A stretch of DNA of 64,000 nucleotides from Teichococcus coralli. GTDB taxonomy: Bacteria; Pseudomonadota; Alphaproteobacteria; Acetobacterales; Acetobacteraceae. Positions 31,498 to 40,103 of this stretch are shown one piece after another. A program made the translations under genes and the position numbers. The stretch's first letter is position 1. The number at the start of each line of letters is the position of its first letter. A model generated the notes under the pieces. It saw only the letters and a program-made list of their open reading frames with translations. It had not been told where the DNA came from and did no database searches. The DNA is taken from NCBI RefSeq assembly GCF_009829925.1, contig NZ_SNVJ01000013.1, forward strand, positions 81,129-145,128, written 5' to 3'.

Positions 31498-32433
31498 ATG
31501 CGTCCCACCAGCCTGATTTCCCGCACCGCCTTCGCAGCCTTCTGCCTGGCGCCCTGGATGGCGGCCGCCCAGACGGCCCCCGGCGCTTCCCAGCCGAACG
31601 CGGCGGCGACGCGGCCGTCCGGCGGCGCCGCGCAACAGCAGGCGCGCGCCGGCCAGCAGGACGTGGCGCAGCAGTGCCTGAAGGACCTGCAGGCCTTCCG
31701 CGACCAGGTGGGCCAGGATGGCTACTGGCTCAGCGGCTATCGCCGCGGCTATGGCTGGGGCTGGACCGGCGGCCTCGCCGCGGCGCCTTCCGCCACCACG
31801 CCGGGCGGTGCCGTCGCCGGCGCCACGCCGGGCAGCACCGCCGCCGCCCCCTGGGGCAACGTCAACTGGCGGATGGCGCCGGCGCGGGCGCTCAACGCCC
31901 TGCAGAACGCCGCCGTCGTCATGGCGCAGCGCGGCAACGAGCAGGGCTGCCAAGTGGTGCTCAACGAGCTTCGCGGCAGCTACGACCAGTACGCGAAGGA
32001 CATGCGCGACGCGGGCGTCAAGCCCGGCGAGGTCAACTCCTATCGCACGCAGCAGCTGGCCGCGGCCAGGCCGGTGGCCCAGATGCAGGGCGGCTTCCGC
32101 GCCGACAACATCACCGACACGGATCTCCGCAACCCGCAGGATCAGTACCTCGGCAACATCAGGGACGTGATCGTCAACCCCTCCAGCGGCCAGATCAGCT
32201 ACGTCGTCGTCGAGCGCGGCGGCTTCCTGGGCCTTGGCGAGGACTATGTGGCGGTGCCGTGGAAGCAGCTCAGCGCCACCCCGCAGATGGACGCCTTCGT
32301 GCTCAAGGCCAAGCCCGAGACGCTGGAGCAGGCGCCGAAGGTGGACCCGGAGAGCTTCGCCTCCGCAAGCGGCTACTCCACCCAGACGCAGCAGATCGAC
32401 AAGTTCTGGCAGCAGCACGGCCAGGGCGGCTGA
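31498..32433 (+). CDS. Secreted PRC-barrel domain protein
   Basis: 311 aa. Signal peptide residues 1-25 (PWMAAAQT). A low-complexity Ala/Gln/Gly region follows. The C-terminal PRC-barrel spans about residues 200-275 (DQYLGNIRDVIVNPSSG, ISYVVVERGGFLGLGEDYVA). GGGAGA precedes the ATG. Likely periplasmic and possibly stress-related; no partner known. The DUF421 gene follows after 63 bp, so a shared transcript is likely. Confidence 0.85.
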   Translation: MRPTSLISRTAFAAFCLAPWMAAAQTAPGASQPNAAATRPSGGAAQQQARAGQQDVAQQCLKDLQAFRDQVGQDGYWLSGYRRGYGWGWTGGLAAAPSATTPGGAVAGATPGSTAAAPWGNVNWRMAPARALNALQNAAVVMAQRGNEQGCQVVLNELRGSYDQYAKDMRDAGVKPGEVNSYRTQQLAAARPVAQMQGGFRADNITDTDLRNPQDQYLGNIRDVIVNPSSGQISYVVVERGGFLGLGEDYVAVPWKQLSATPQMDAFVLKAKPETLEQAPKVDPESFASASGYSTQTQQIDKFWQQHGQGG

Positions 32434-32496
32434 ACCGAAGCCGGGCGGAGGGGGCGTCGTGCCCCCTCCGCCCTCCACAGCGGGAACTGACCCACC

Positions 32497-33012
32497 ATGT
32501 TCTTTGACTCCTGGGCCGGGCTGGCGCGGGTCCTGGTTGTTGGCACCCTGGCCTATGTGGCGCTGGTGGTGTTGCTGCGCGTTTCCGGCAAGCGCACCCT
32601 GGCCAAGCTCAACGCCTTCGACTTCATTGTCACCGTGGCGCTCGGCTCCACCCTGGCCACGGTGCTGCTGAGCAAGTCCGTCGCCCTCGTGGAAGGCATC
32701 CTTGCCTTCGCCCTGCTCGCGGGGCTGCAATTCCTGGTGGCCTGGCTTTCCGTGCGCTCGGAGCGGTTCGATGCGCTGGTCAAGTCGGAGCCGGTGCTGC
32801 TGCTGCACCAGGGCCGCTTCCTGGACGGTGCGCTGCGGGCGCAGCGCGTCACGCGGGATGAGGTGCTCTCCGCCCTGCGCGGCCAGGGCTTCGCCCGGCC
32901 CGACCAGGTCAGCGCGGTGGTGCTGGAGACCGACGGCACGCTGAGCGTGCTGGGCGCGCAGCGCCTGGAGGGCGACGCCCGCCCGCCCGGCGTCAGGCGG
33001 TCCCCGGCCTGA
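32497..33012 (+). CDS. DUF421 (YetF-like) membrane protein
   Basis: 171 aa. Two or three N-terminal helices, then RVSGKRTLAKLNAFDFIVTV, the DUF421 signature, and a C-terminal cytoplasmic alpha/beta domain (VVLETDGTLSVL). Function unknown. Found often beside stress and envelope genes, as here (PRC-barrel upstream, ExoD downstream). Confidence 0.9.
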   Translation: MFFDSWAGLARVLVVGTLAYVALVVLLRVSGKRTLAKLNAFDFIVTVALGSTLATVLLSKSVALVEGILAFALLAGLQFLVAWLSVRSERFDALVKSEPVLLLHQGRFLDGALRAQRVTRDEVLSALRGQGFARPDQVSAVVLETDGTLSVLGAQRLEGDARPPGVRRSPA

Positions 33013-33232
33013 GCGCCGCGCCGGCGCAATCTTCCGCGCCACCCATTGATCCGGATTGCCGCGTCCTCATCTGCGAGGGCTGCGTCCTGCCGCTTCGCGG
33101 GCAAGGCGCGCCGTGCCGGACGGCTTTTCCTTTGCATGGGCGGAGGCAGGCTGCTCTTCTTTCGCGCGCAGGCGGCGGGTCCGGTGGTGTGAAGCCCGCA
33201 TGGCCGGCGGCGGCGCCAGGCGACGAGGCAGG

Positions 33233-33940
33233 ATGATGGATGGAACCGCCGGTGCGCCCGCGCCGCGAACCGGAATGGAGAGGCTTCGGCAGCCCGCGGC
33301 GCCGCAGGCTGTGCCGCCGCCTGGTCCGGGGGGGCATGGCGCCTCCGAGGGGGCGCCGATCACCCGCATCATCGCCGAGGTGGCCGCCACCTTCCCGGGC
33401 GAGCGGATCAGCCTGGGCGAGATGGCCGGGGCCTTCGGCGACCGCGGCTTCGGCCTGCTGATCCTGCTGCTCTGCCTGCCCAGCCTGCTGCCGGGCATGG
33501 CCAGCGTCTTCGGCCTGCCCATGCTGCTCCTCGGGCTGCAGATGGGCCTGGGCTGGCGGCAGCCGCAGCTTCCGGGCTTCCTGGCCCGCAAGACGGTGCG
33601 CCGCACCGACCTGCTGCGCCTGGCCTCCGCCTCCTCGCGCGGCCTGCGCTTCGTCGAGCGCTTCGTCCGCCCCCGCCCGGGCTGGTGCGCCGGCCCGCTG
33701 GGCGACCGGATGGTCGGCTGGCTGACGGTCTACGCGGCGCTGATGCTGATCCTGCCCGGCCCCGGCACCAACGGGCCGCCAGCCTTCGGCACCATCATCA
33801 TGGCGCTTGGCGTGGTGGAGCAGGACAGCCGCGTCACCGCCGCCGGCCTTGTTGTCACCCTGGCCGGCTGCCTTTTCGCCAGCGGCGTGCTGCTGGCGCT
33901 GTGCTGGATGGGGCTGCGGGCGCTCGGCTGGCTGTTCTGA
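33233..33940 (+). CDS. exoD: ExoD-family exopolysaccharide synthesis protein
   Basis: 235 aa. After a proline/glycine-rich N-terminal stretch, the ExoD core has ERISLGEMAGAFGDRGFGLL, ILLLCLPSLLPGMASVFGLP and a late helix pair (LMLILPGPGTNGPPAFGTII). In Sinorhizobium exoD mutants are affected in exopolysaccharide production and alkali tolerance. The start could be 33233 or 33236 (ATGATG), with GAGG just upstream; ATG at 33200 is also in frame. Confidence 0.85.
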   Translation: MMDGTAGAPAPRTGMERLRQPAAPQAVPPPGPGGHGASEGAPITRIIAEVAATFPGERISLGEMAGAFGDRGFGLLILLLCLPSLLPGMASVFGLPMLLLGLQMGLGWRQPQLPGFLARKTVRRTDLLRLASASSRGLRFVERFVRPRPGWCAGPLGDRMVGWLTVYAALMLILPGPGTNGPPAFGTIIMALGVVEQDSRVTAAGLVVTLAGCLFASGVLLALCWMGLRALGWLF

Positions 33941-34001
33941 GGCCGGCTTCGCCCCAGGAGCGCATCCCGGGCCGCACCCTGGCGCCGCACCTCCGGGGGC
34001 C

Positions 34002-34895
34002 TCACCCGGCCGCCATCCGCCGCTCCAGCAGGTCGAGCAGCGCGCGGGCGGCCGGCCCTGGCGCGGCGCCGCGCCGCAGCACCACCCCCGTCGCCCGCTC
34101 CACCCGCGGCCCGCCGATGGGGCGCGCCACCAGCACCGGGTGCGGCGCCCGCGGCAGCGCCAGCCGCGGCACCACCGCCGGCCCCAGCCCCGCCTCGGCG
34201 AGCCCGAGGCTGGTCGAGAGGTGCTCCGCCTCGTAGTGCCAGTTCGGCTGGATGCCCTGCGGCAGCAGCGCGCGGTCCAGGATCAGCCGGTTGCCCGAGC
34301 GGCGCGAGACCCCCACCAGCTTCTCCCCCGCCAGGTCCGCCCATTGCAGGCTGCGCCGCCGCGCCAGCGGGTGGTCGCGCCGGCAGGCCAGCACGAAGGG
34401 GTCGCGCCGCAGCGGGCGGAACTCCACCTCGGGCTGGCCGGCGCCCTCCATGCCGATGCCGAACTCCACCCCGCCGCTGGCCACCGCGTCCACCACCCCG
34501 TCGGCCGAGAGGTCCATCACCCGCACGCGCACGGCGGGGAAGCGGCGGGCGAAGTCGGCCAGGGTCGCCGGCAGGAAGTAGTAGGCGGCGGTGGGGATGC
34601 AGGCGATGGTGACCAGCCCGCGCCGCCGCGCCGCCGTCTCGCGGATGCCGAGCAGGCTTTCCTCCAGCTCGTCGAGCAGCCGCCGCGCGCGCGGCAGGAA
34701 CTCGCGCCCGGTCGGCGTCAGCGCCACGCGCCGCGTCGAGCGCGCCAGCAGCGCCACGCCCAGCTCCTCCTCCAGCGCCGAGAGCCGGCGCGACACCGCC
34801 GGCAGCGAGAGGTGCAGCGTTTCCGTCGCGCGCGTCAGGCTTTCCGCCTCGGCCACGGCGACAAAGGTGCGGAGCTGGTCGAGATCAATCGCCAT
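34002..34895 (-). CDS. LysR-family transcriptional regulator
   Basis: 297 aa. The winged helix-turn-helix is at residues 4-64 (LRTFVAVAEAESLTRATETL, LSLPAVSRRLSALEEELGVA) and a substrate-binding effector domain follows. It is divergent from galD with 110 bp between start codons and a LysR-type palindrome in the gap, so it probably controls galD and the following receptor gene. The effector is likely a tricarboxylate or aromatic intermediate (inference). Confidence 0.92.
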   Translation of the reverse strand: MAIDLDQLRTFVAVAEAESLTRATETLHLSLPAVSRRLSALEEELGVALLARSTRRVALTPTGREFLPRARRLLDELEESLLGIRETAARRRGLVTIACIPTAAYYFLPATLADFARRFPAVRVRVMDLSADGVVDAVASGGVEFGIGMEGAGQPEVEFRPLRRDPFVLACRRDHPLARRRSLQWADLAGEKLVGVSRRSGNRLILDRALLPQGIQPNWHYEAEHLSTSLGLAEAGLGPAVVPRLALPRAPHPVLVARPIGGPRVERATGVVLRRGAAPGPAARALLDLLERRMAAG

Positions 34896-34907
34896 GGCGC
34901 GGCCATC

Positions 34908-34924
34908 CTTGCGTGTCACGCAAG
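34908..34924. promoter_or_regulatory. Probable LysR operator (T-N11-A palindrome)
   Basis: CTTGCGTG-T-CACGCAAG is a perfect 8-bp inverted repeat with a 1-bp centre. It contains TGCGTGTCACGCA, the T-N11-A form of LysR boxes (34910-34922). It lies 13 bp upstream of the lysR start and 81 bp upstream of galD. Confidence 0.75.
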
Positions 34925-35005
34925 AATTCTGCCGATCTTTGCACTTCAGCAAGAGCCGTTTCGGGCGCAGAGCTTCTTCCGCAAGATCAAAGCCCGGAAA
35001 CGTCG

Positions 35006-36118
35006 ATGCAGATCCGCCTCCCCTGCGTGCTGATGCGCGGCGGCACCAGCCGCGGCCCCTTCTTCCTCGCCAGCCACCTGCCGGCCGACCCGGCGCGGCG
35101 CGACGCCATGCTGCTGGCCGCCCTCGGCTCGCCGCACCCGCTGCAGATCGACGGCATCGGCGGCGGCAACAGCCTCACCAGCAAGGTCGCCATCGTCGGT
35201 CCCGCCAACGAGCCGGCGGCCGATGTCGAATACCTCTTCGCCCAGGTCGCCACCGACCGCGGCGTGGTGGACACCCGCCCGAACTGCGGCAACATGCTCG
35301 CCGGCGTCGGCCCCTTCGCCATCGAGGCCGGGCTGGTCGCGCCGCGCCACCCCGAGACGCTGGTGCGCATCCGCAACCGCAACACCGGCGCGCTGATCGA
35401 GGCGGTGGTGCAGACGCCGGACGGCCAGGTCACCTATGACGGCGCCGCCGCCATCGCCGGCGTGCCCGGCACCGCCGCCCCGGTCGAGCTGCGCTTCCGC
35501 GACGTCGCCGGCAGCCGCACCGGCACGCTCTTCCCCACCGGCCTGCGCCAGGAGATCCTCGACGGCACCGCCGCCACGCTGATCGACGGCGCCATGCCGA
35601 TGCTGCTGCTCGACGCCGCCGCGCTCGGCACCGACGCCACCCTGCCGCCGGAGGCGATCGAGGCCGACACCGCGCTGCTCCGCCGCATCGAGGCGCTGCG
35701 CCGCGAGGCCGGCCGCCGCATGGGCCTCGGCGACGTGTCCGACAGCGTCGTCCCCAAGCCCGCCCTGCTCGGCCCCGGCCGCGACGGCGCCACCCTCGCC
35801 GCCCGCTACCTGACGCCGCACGCGGTGCACCGCGCCATGGCGGTGACCGGCGGCATCACCCTGGCCATCGCCGCGCGGCTGCCAGGCACGCTCGCCCACC
35901 GCCTCGCCGCGCCGGGGGAGGGGCCGGGGGAGGGGCCGGGGGAGGAAGCCGTCCGCATCGCCCACCCCGCCGGGCTGCTGGAGATCGGCCTTTCGCTGGA
36001 CGGCGAGGCGGTGCGCTGGGCCAGCGTGCTGCGCACCGCGCGCCGCATCTTCGAGGGCCACCTGCTGCTGCCCGCCACCGCCCTGCCGGCGACGCGCCCC
36101 GTCGCCGCCGCCGCCTGA
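35006..36118 (+). CDS. galD: 4-oxalomesaconate tautomerase (PrpF/GalD family)
   Basis: 370 aa. RLPCVLMRGGTSRGPFFLAS at the N-terminus, DGIGGGNSLTSKVAIV and RPNCGNMLAGVGPFAIE (catalytic cysteine region) are PrpF-family signatures. GalD converts the keto form of 4-oxalomesaconate to the enol form in gallate/syringate degradation; other family members isomerise aconitate or methylaconitate, so the substrate is not certain. Near the C-terminus a 12-bp tandem repeat (35911-35946, three copies of GCCGGGGGAGGG) encodes GEGPGEGPGEE, probably a local expansion. Followed by a Bug receptor gene after 38 bp. Confidence 0.8.
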   Translation: MQIRLPCVLMRGGTSRGPFFLASHLPADPARRDAMLLAALGSPHPLQIDGIGGGNSLTSKVAIVGPANEPAADVEYLFAQVATDRGVVDTRPNCGNMLAGVGPFAIEAGLVAPRHPETLVRIRNRNTGALIEAVVQTPDGQVTYDGAAAIAGVPGTAAPVELRFRDVAGSRTGTLFPTGLRQEILDGTAATLIDGAMPMLLLDAAALGTDATLPPEAIEADTALLRRIEALRREAGRRMGLGDVSDSVVPKPALLGPGRDGATLAARYLTPHAVHRAMAVTGGITLAIAARLPGTLAHRLAAPGEGPGEGPGEEAVRIAHPAGLLEIGLSLDGEAVRWASVLRTARRIFEGHLLLPATALPATRPVAAAA

Positions 36119-36156
36119 ACCCGCCCGCTCATAAAGTCCCGGAGGAAACCGAAGCC

Positions 36157-37140
36157 ATGACCTCGCGCCGCAGCCTGCTGCAACTGCTCGCCCTTTCCCC
36201 ACTGGCCGCCGCCCTGCCCGGCGCCGCCCGCGCCGGGGAGGCCTGGCCCGACCGGCCGATCCGCCTCCTGGTCGCCTATGCCCCGGGCGGCGGCACCGAC
36301 AACGTGGCCCGCGTGGTCGCCGCCCGCCTGCAGGGCGCGCTGGGCCAGCCCGTGGTGGTGGAGAACCGCCCCGGCGCCGGCGGCAACCTGGCGACCGACG
36401 CCGTCGCCGCCGCCAGGCCCGACGGCTACACCCTGCTGGTGGGCAACCAGGGGCCGATGACGGTCAACCAGTCGCTCTTCCCCAACATGAAGGTGGATCC
36501 GCTGAAGGCGCTGGAGCCGATCGCCCTGCTGGCCGACGCCCCGCTGGTCGCCGTGGTCGGCCCCGGCAGCAAGGCCCGCACCCTGCGCGAACTGCTCGAC
36601 GAGGCGCGCGCCGCCAACGGCGACTTCAACTACGCCTCCGCCTCCAACGGCTCGGCCAGCCACCTGGCGGCGGCGCTGATGTTCCAGATGGCCGGCATCG
36701 AGGCGCAGCACCTGCCCTTCCGCGGCGCCGGCCCGGCGCTGAACGACGTGGTCGCCGGGCATGTCCCCTTCATGATCACCACGCTGCCCTCCGTGCTCGG
36801 GCTGATCCAGGGCGAGCTGGTGCGGCCCCTGGCGGTGACCGGCGAGGCCCGCATCGCCGCCCTCCCGGACGTCCCCACGGTCGCCGAGGCCGCCCTGCCG
36901 GCCTATCGCAGCTCCGCCTGGTACGGCGTGCTGGCGCCGAAGGGCACGCCGGCGGAAATCCGCACCCGCCTGGAGCGCGCCATCGCCGACTGCCTGACCG
37001 ACCCCGCCGTCGTGAAGCGCCTGCATGAGGAAGGCGCCGAGCCCTCCCGCCTCGGCGGCACCCGCTTCGGCGGCTTCATGGCGGAGGAGCGCACGCGCTG
37101 GGCCAAGCTGGTGCGCGAGGCCGGCATTTCCGTAGAGTGA
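36157..37140 (+). CDS. Bug/TctC-family tripartite tricarboxylate transporter substrate-binding protein
   Basis: 327 aa. Signal peptide about 1-26 (LPGAARAGEA). The family pattern is WPDRPIRLLVAYAPGGGTDN, VVVENRPGAGGNLATDAVA and LPFRGAGPALNDVVAGH. It is a periplasmic carboxylate receptor. A strong ribosome binding site (GGAGGAAA) lies upstream. No TctA or TctB membrane components are nearby, as is usual for the expanded Bug families. Likely co-transcribed with galD, suggesting uptake of an aromatic-derived or tricarboxylic acid. Confidence 0.93.
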   Translation: MTSRRSLLQLLALSPLAAALPGAARAGEAWPDRPIRLLVAYAPGGGTDNVARVVAARLQGALGQPVVVENRPGAGGNLATDAVAAARPDGYTLLVGNQGPMTVNQSLFPNMKVDPLKALEPIALLADAPLVAVVGPGSKARTLRELLDEARAANGDFNYASASNGSASHLAAALMFQMAGIEAQHLPFRGAGPALNDVVAGHVPFMITTLPSVLGLIQGELVRPLAVTGEARIAALPDVPTVAEAALPAYRSSAWYGVLAPKGTPAEIRTRLERAIADCLTDPAVVKRLHEEGAEPSRLGGTRFGGFMAEERTRWAKLVREAGISVE

Positions 37141-37144
37141 GGGC

Positions 37145-37297
37145 CAGGAGGGGCGCCGCCCCTCCCGGACCCACCCCGCCAAAGGCCCGGGGCCTTTGGA
37201 AACCCATTCTTTCGAATCGCGGGTGCGGGGGACCGTGTCCCCTGCCCGGGGGGATGAAGGGAGAGTTTGAGGGGGCAGCGCCCCCTCAGGCCCGCCC
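37145..37297. repeat. Family B palindromic element, copy 2
   Basis: AGGAGGGGCGCCGCCCCTCC (about 37146-37165), then CCAAAGGCCC-GGGGCCTTTGG (37179-37199), a GGGGGACCGTGTCCCC hairpin near 37230, GGAGAGTTTGA near 37261 and GAGGGGGCAGCGCCCCCTC near 37269. It fills the convergent gap between the Bug and aminotransferase genes. GAGAGTTTGA is shared with copy 5. Confidence 0.75.
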
Positions 37298-38425
37298 TCA
37301 GGCCGCGTCGCGCTGCCGGATGCCCAGCTCCTCCAGCGCCCCGCGCAGGGCGCCGAGCGCGAAGCGCATCTCGTCCGGCCCGACATGGCCGATGCAGCCG
37401 ATCCGCATGGTCGGCGCCGCGGTGTTGTGGAAGTTGCTGATCAGCACGCCGCGCCGCTTCAGCGCGTCCACGAAGCCCTGCAGCGTGAAGTCCGGATGCT
37501 CGGGCTGGTGGAACAGCACGATCACCGGCCCCTGGTTCTCCCAGTCGAGATACGGCCGCAGCCCCAGCGCCCTGCCGCCCTCATAGAGGATGCGGCAGTT
37601 CTCGCGGTAGCGCGCGAGCCGCGCCGGCTGCCCGCCCTCGGCGATGAAGATGTCGAGCGCCACCCCGAAGGCGTGTAGCGCCTGCACCGCCGGCGTGAAG
37701 CGGAAGCTCCCCCAGCCCGCGCGCTGCGCGGTGGAGTACACGTCCGCCAGGTCGAAGGACCAGGAGCCCGCATTCCCCGCCGCGGCCTCCACCCGCTCCG
37801 CCGGGCAGATGGCGAAGCCGATGCCCGGCAGCCCCTCGATGCACTTGTTGGAGGTGAACAGCACCGCGTCCACCTCCGGCTGCGCCTGCAGGCTGAAGGG
37901 CAGCGCGCCGAAGGCCGAGACGGCATCGACGATCATCCGCCGCCCCGCCGCGCGCACCACGGCGCCGAGCGCCGGCACGTCGTTGACGATGCCGCTGCCC
38001 GTCTCGGAATACACCACGCCGAGATGCGAGATCGCCGGGTCCGCCGCCAGCGCCGCCGCCACCGCCTCGGGCGTCACGCCGCGGCTGTCCGGCGCCGGCA
38101 GCTCCACCACCGTCCGCCCCGCCTCGCGCGCCAGCCGCGCCATGCGCTCGGCATAGGTGCCGTTCATCGGGATCAGCAGCTTGCCGCCGCCCGCCGCCGC
38201 GGCGGGGATAAAGGTGCGGATGGCCGCCTCGGTGATGAAATGGCCCGCGCCCTGCAAGGGCAGGCAGACATGCCGCCCGGCGATCCCGCCCGCCACGTCG
38301 CGCAGCGTCTCGCGGATGGCGATGTATTCGGGCGCGAAGTCGTTGTCCCAGGGGGCGATGTCCACCGCCATCGCAGCCCGCACTTCGGGACGGGTCTGCA
38401 CGGGACCGGGAATGAGCAACAACAT
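37298..38425 (-). CDS. phnW: Class V aminotransferase, PhnW-like (2-aminoethylphosphonate--pyruvate transaminase type)
   Basis: 375 aa. It starts MLLLIPGPVQTRPEVRAAM. LPLQGAGHFITEAAI resembles the PhnW glycine-rich motif, and FTSNKCIEGLPGIGFAI carries the PLP lysine in the NKC(I)xG context typical of PhnW. The enzyme would convert 2-aminoethylphosphonate and pyruvate to phosphonoacetaldehyde and alanine. No phnX, phnY or phnA lies nearby, so alanine-glyoxylate aminotransferase activity remains possible. ATG at 38425 has GGGA-type purines upstream. Confidence 0.8.
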   Translation of the reverse strand: MLLLIPGPVQTRPEVRAAMAVDIAPWDNDFAPEYIAIRETLRDVAGGIAGRHVCLPLQGAGHFITEAAIRTFIPAAAAGGGKLLIPMNGTYAERMARLAREAGRTVVELPAPDSRGVTPEAVAAALAADPAISHLGVVYSETGSGIVNDVPALGAVVRAAGRRMIVDAVSAFGALPFSLQAQPEVDAVLFTSNKCIEGLPGIGFAICPAERVEAAAGNAGSWSFDLADVYSTAQRAGWGSFRFTPAVQALHAFGVALDIFIAEGGQPARLARYRENCRILYEGGRALGLRPYLDWENQGPVIVLFHQPEHPDFTLQGFVDALKRRGVLISNFHNTAAPTMRIGCIGHVGPDEMRFALGALRGALEELGIRQRDAA

Positions 38426-38537
38426 GGAAAGACGTTCCTGCGGAAAGCTTCGGAATGGCCATCCGGAAGCCGGCGGGCCCGACCCGCGCCTCTGCACAAA
38501 CAGCCACCTCCAGGCTGCCTGTTCAACACGCGAAAGG

Positions 38538-38635
38538 GAAGGGGGCTCATCCCCTGGGGAGGGCGCCGCCCTCCCCAGACCCCTCCCGCCGGGGTGACCG
38601 TGTTACCCCGGACCCCGCCATTCGTTTTTGGCGCT
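38538..38635. repeat. Family B palindromic element, copy 3
   Basis: CTGGGGAGGGCGCCGCCCTCCCCAG (38555-38579) followed by GACCCCTCCCGCCGGGGTGACCGTGTTACCCCGGACCCCGCCAT (the central hairpin is about 38591-38609). The second part matches copy 1 closely. It lies between the argC end and the phnW start (both minus strand). The remainder of 38426-38876 shows no gene. Confidence 0.75.
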
Positions 38636-38876
38636 GGAGCCGCCGGGGCGGTGGCAACGGAGAAAGCCCTGGCGGGAGGGCAGGGATGGGGGGTTCGCAA
38701 GCCCCGCGCCGGTTCTCGGCCGGGCCCCGGGCGATGGCCGGAGCCACGATCCGCTCCTCGATCGTCACCTTCCCTCGGACGAGCCTCCGCGAAACCCGGG
38801 ATGGTGCAGTCCATGAAATGGGTCGGTTTCCGCTTCGGGCGGGCGAACGACGGACAACATGGGCCCGCAAGCGATC

Positions 38877-39854
38877 TCACGGCCAGACAGGTGCGCCATC
38901 CAGCCCCGCGGTTTCCGGCAGGCCGCAGATCAGGTTCGCATTCTGCACCGCCTGGCCGGCCGCTCCCTTGCCGAGGTTGTCGACCACGCCCATCGCGATC
39001 ACCAGGTCGCGCTCCGGATCGGCCGCATAGCTGACGAAGGCGAGGTTCGAGCCGGTCGCCCACTTCGTCTGCGGCGGCTTGTCGGTCACGCGGACGAAGG
39101 CCCGCCCGGCGTAGAAGCGCCGGGCCGCGTCCAGGCACTGCTCCGTGGTGGCGCGGCCGCGGCAGTACACGGTGGCGAGAATGCCGCGGGTCATCGGCAC
39201 CAAATGCGGCGTGAACACCAGCCCGGCCGCGCTGCCGCCGCTCAGCCGCTCGATCGTCCTGGCCATCTCGGGCATGTGGACGTGCTTGAGCAGGCCGTAG
39301 GGGACCAGGTTCTCGTTGCTCTCGGCATAGCCGAACCTGCTGTCGGCGCCGCCCCGGCCGGCACCGGAGATGCCGGTCTTGGCGTCGATCACGATGTTGC
39401 CCGGCTCGATCAGCCCCTGGGCCAGCAGCGGCGCCAGCGCGGTCAGCGTCGCCGCGGGGAAGCAGCCGGGGTTGGCGACGCGGGGCTGGCCCTGGATCTG
39501 ATCCGGCCAGACGTCGGCCAGGCCGTAGGCCCAGCCCTCGGCGTCGCGGTGGTCGCCGCCGATATCGACGATCTTCACCTCCCTGGGGATGCGGGCCAGC
39601 GCCCCGGCCGAGGCGCCCGTGGGCAGCGACGCGAACAGCACGTCGAGCTTCGGCAGGGTCGCGGGGTCCCATTTCTCGATCACCAGGCCGGCCAGCCTGG
39701 CCGGCACGCCGGGAAAGCGGTCCCCCAACCGGCTGCCGGCGCTGCCCTCGCCGGCCGCGTAGACGAGCTCGAAGGACGGGTGGCCCGCGACCAGGCGCAT
39801 CGCCTCGCCGCCGCCAAAACCGCTGATTCCGACAATGCCGACGCGAATGCTCAT
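38877..39854 (-). CDS. argC: N-acetyl-gamma-glutamyl-phosphate reductase
   Basis: 325 aa. Rossmann start RVGIVGISGFGGGEAMRL; the catalytic cysteine is in VANPGCFPAA; HLVPMTRGILATVYC and the C-terminal NLGKGAAGQAVQNANL are conserved. It performs the third step of arginine synthesis, NADPH reduction of N-acetylglutamyl phosphate. ATG at 39854 is preferred over 39884, because the longer form would begin inside the T-tract of the upstream terminator hairpin. The leader upstream carries an arginine-codon-rich ORF and a terminator, which suggests transcription attenuation. Confidence 0.96.
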   Translation of the reverse strand: MSIRVGIVGISGFGGGEAMRLVAGHPSFELVYAAGEGSAGSRLGDRFPGVPARLAGLVIEKWDPATLPKLDVLFASLPTGASAGALARIPREVKIVDIGGDHRDAEGWAYGLADVWPDQIQGQPRVANPGCFPAATLTALAPLLAQGLIEPGNIVIDAKTGISGAGRGGADSRFGYAESNENLVPYGLLKHVHMPEMARTIERLSGGSAAGLVFTPHLVPMTRGILATVYCRGRATTEQCLDAARRFYAGRAFVRVTDKPPQTKWATGSNLAFVSYAADPERDLVIAMGVVDNLGKGAAGQAVQNANLICGLPETAGLDGAPVWP

Positions 39855-39882
39855 GGTGGTGTCCTGCTGCTGGAGTGAGGGC

Positions 39883-39918
39883 AAAGAAAAACCCCCGGAG
39901 CCAGGGGCTGCGGGGGTT
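39883..39918 (-). terminator. Attenuator-type intrinsic terminator upstream of argC
   Basis: On the minus strand an 8-bp stem AACCCCCG/CGGGGGTT (39918-39911 with 39897-39890) encloses a 13-nt apical part with its own AGCC/GGCT pairing, followed by TTTTTCTTT (39891-39883). It stands between the leader ORF stop (39971) and the argC start (39854), where a regulatory terminator would be expected. Confidence 0.88.
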
Positions 39919-39970
39919 CGGAGGGCGCGGGCTGATGCCGCCTCGTGGGTGGGCCGCTAGGGAGCGGGCC

Positions 39971-40066
39971 TCACCGGGGAGGGGCCTGTCTGCACGCAGC
40001 CACGAAAGCCGCCGCTGGGAAGGAGCGACGGCGTCGGTTCGCGGTGCGGAGGCGAAGGCAACCCAT
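39971..40066 (-). CDS. Arginine-rich leader peptide of argC (31 codons)
   Basis: On the minus strand ATG at 40066 opens a frame of 31 codons ending in TGA at 39971. The product begins MGCLRLRTANRRRRSF and ends RQAPPR; eight of 31 residues are arginine, and codons 11-14 (40036-40025) are CGA CGC CGT CGC. The ATG sits where a transcription start is predicted from the -10 box, so the mRNA would be leaderless, as described for rhizobial trpL. The four-Arg block overlaps a segment (40032-40024) able to pair with 40016-40008 over 9 bp including one G-U. A ribosome stalled there would free downstream sequence. Candidate antiterminator pairing: GGCUGCG (40001-39995) with CGCAGCC (39912-39906), the latter being part of the terminator. 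Peptide is visible; mechanism is inferred. Confidence 0.8.
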   Translation of the reverse strand: MGCLRLRTANRRRRSFPAAAFVAACRQAPPR

Positions 40067-40073
40067 GGGGCAG

Positions 40074-40103
40074 ACGTTAGTGGCCTGCCCGAACATCCGT
40101 CAA
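40074..40103 (-). promoter_or_regulatory. Candidate sigma-70 promoter of the argC leader
   Basis: On the minus strand TTGACG (40103-40098) and TAACGT (40079-40074) are separated by 18 bp. Transcription would start about 8 nt later, at or next to the A of the leader ATG (40066). Confidence 0.65.

Noticed and set aside
37201..37230. tRNA-like TTCGAATC segment
   Set aside because: No acceptor or anticodon arms around it. It lies inside a family B repeat.
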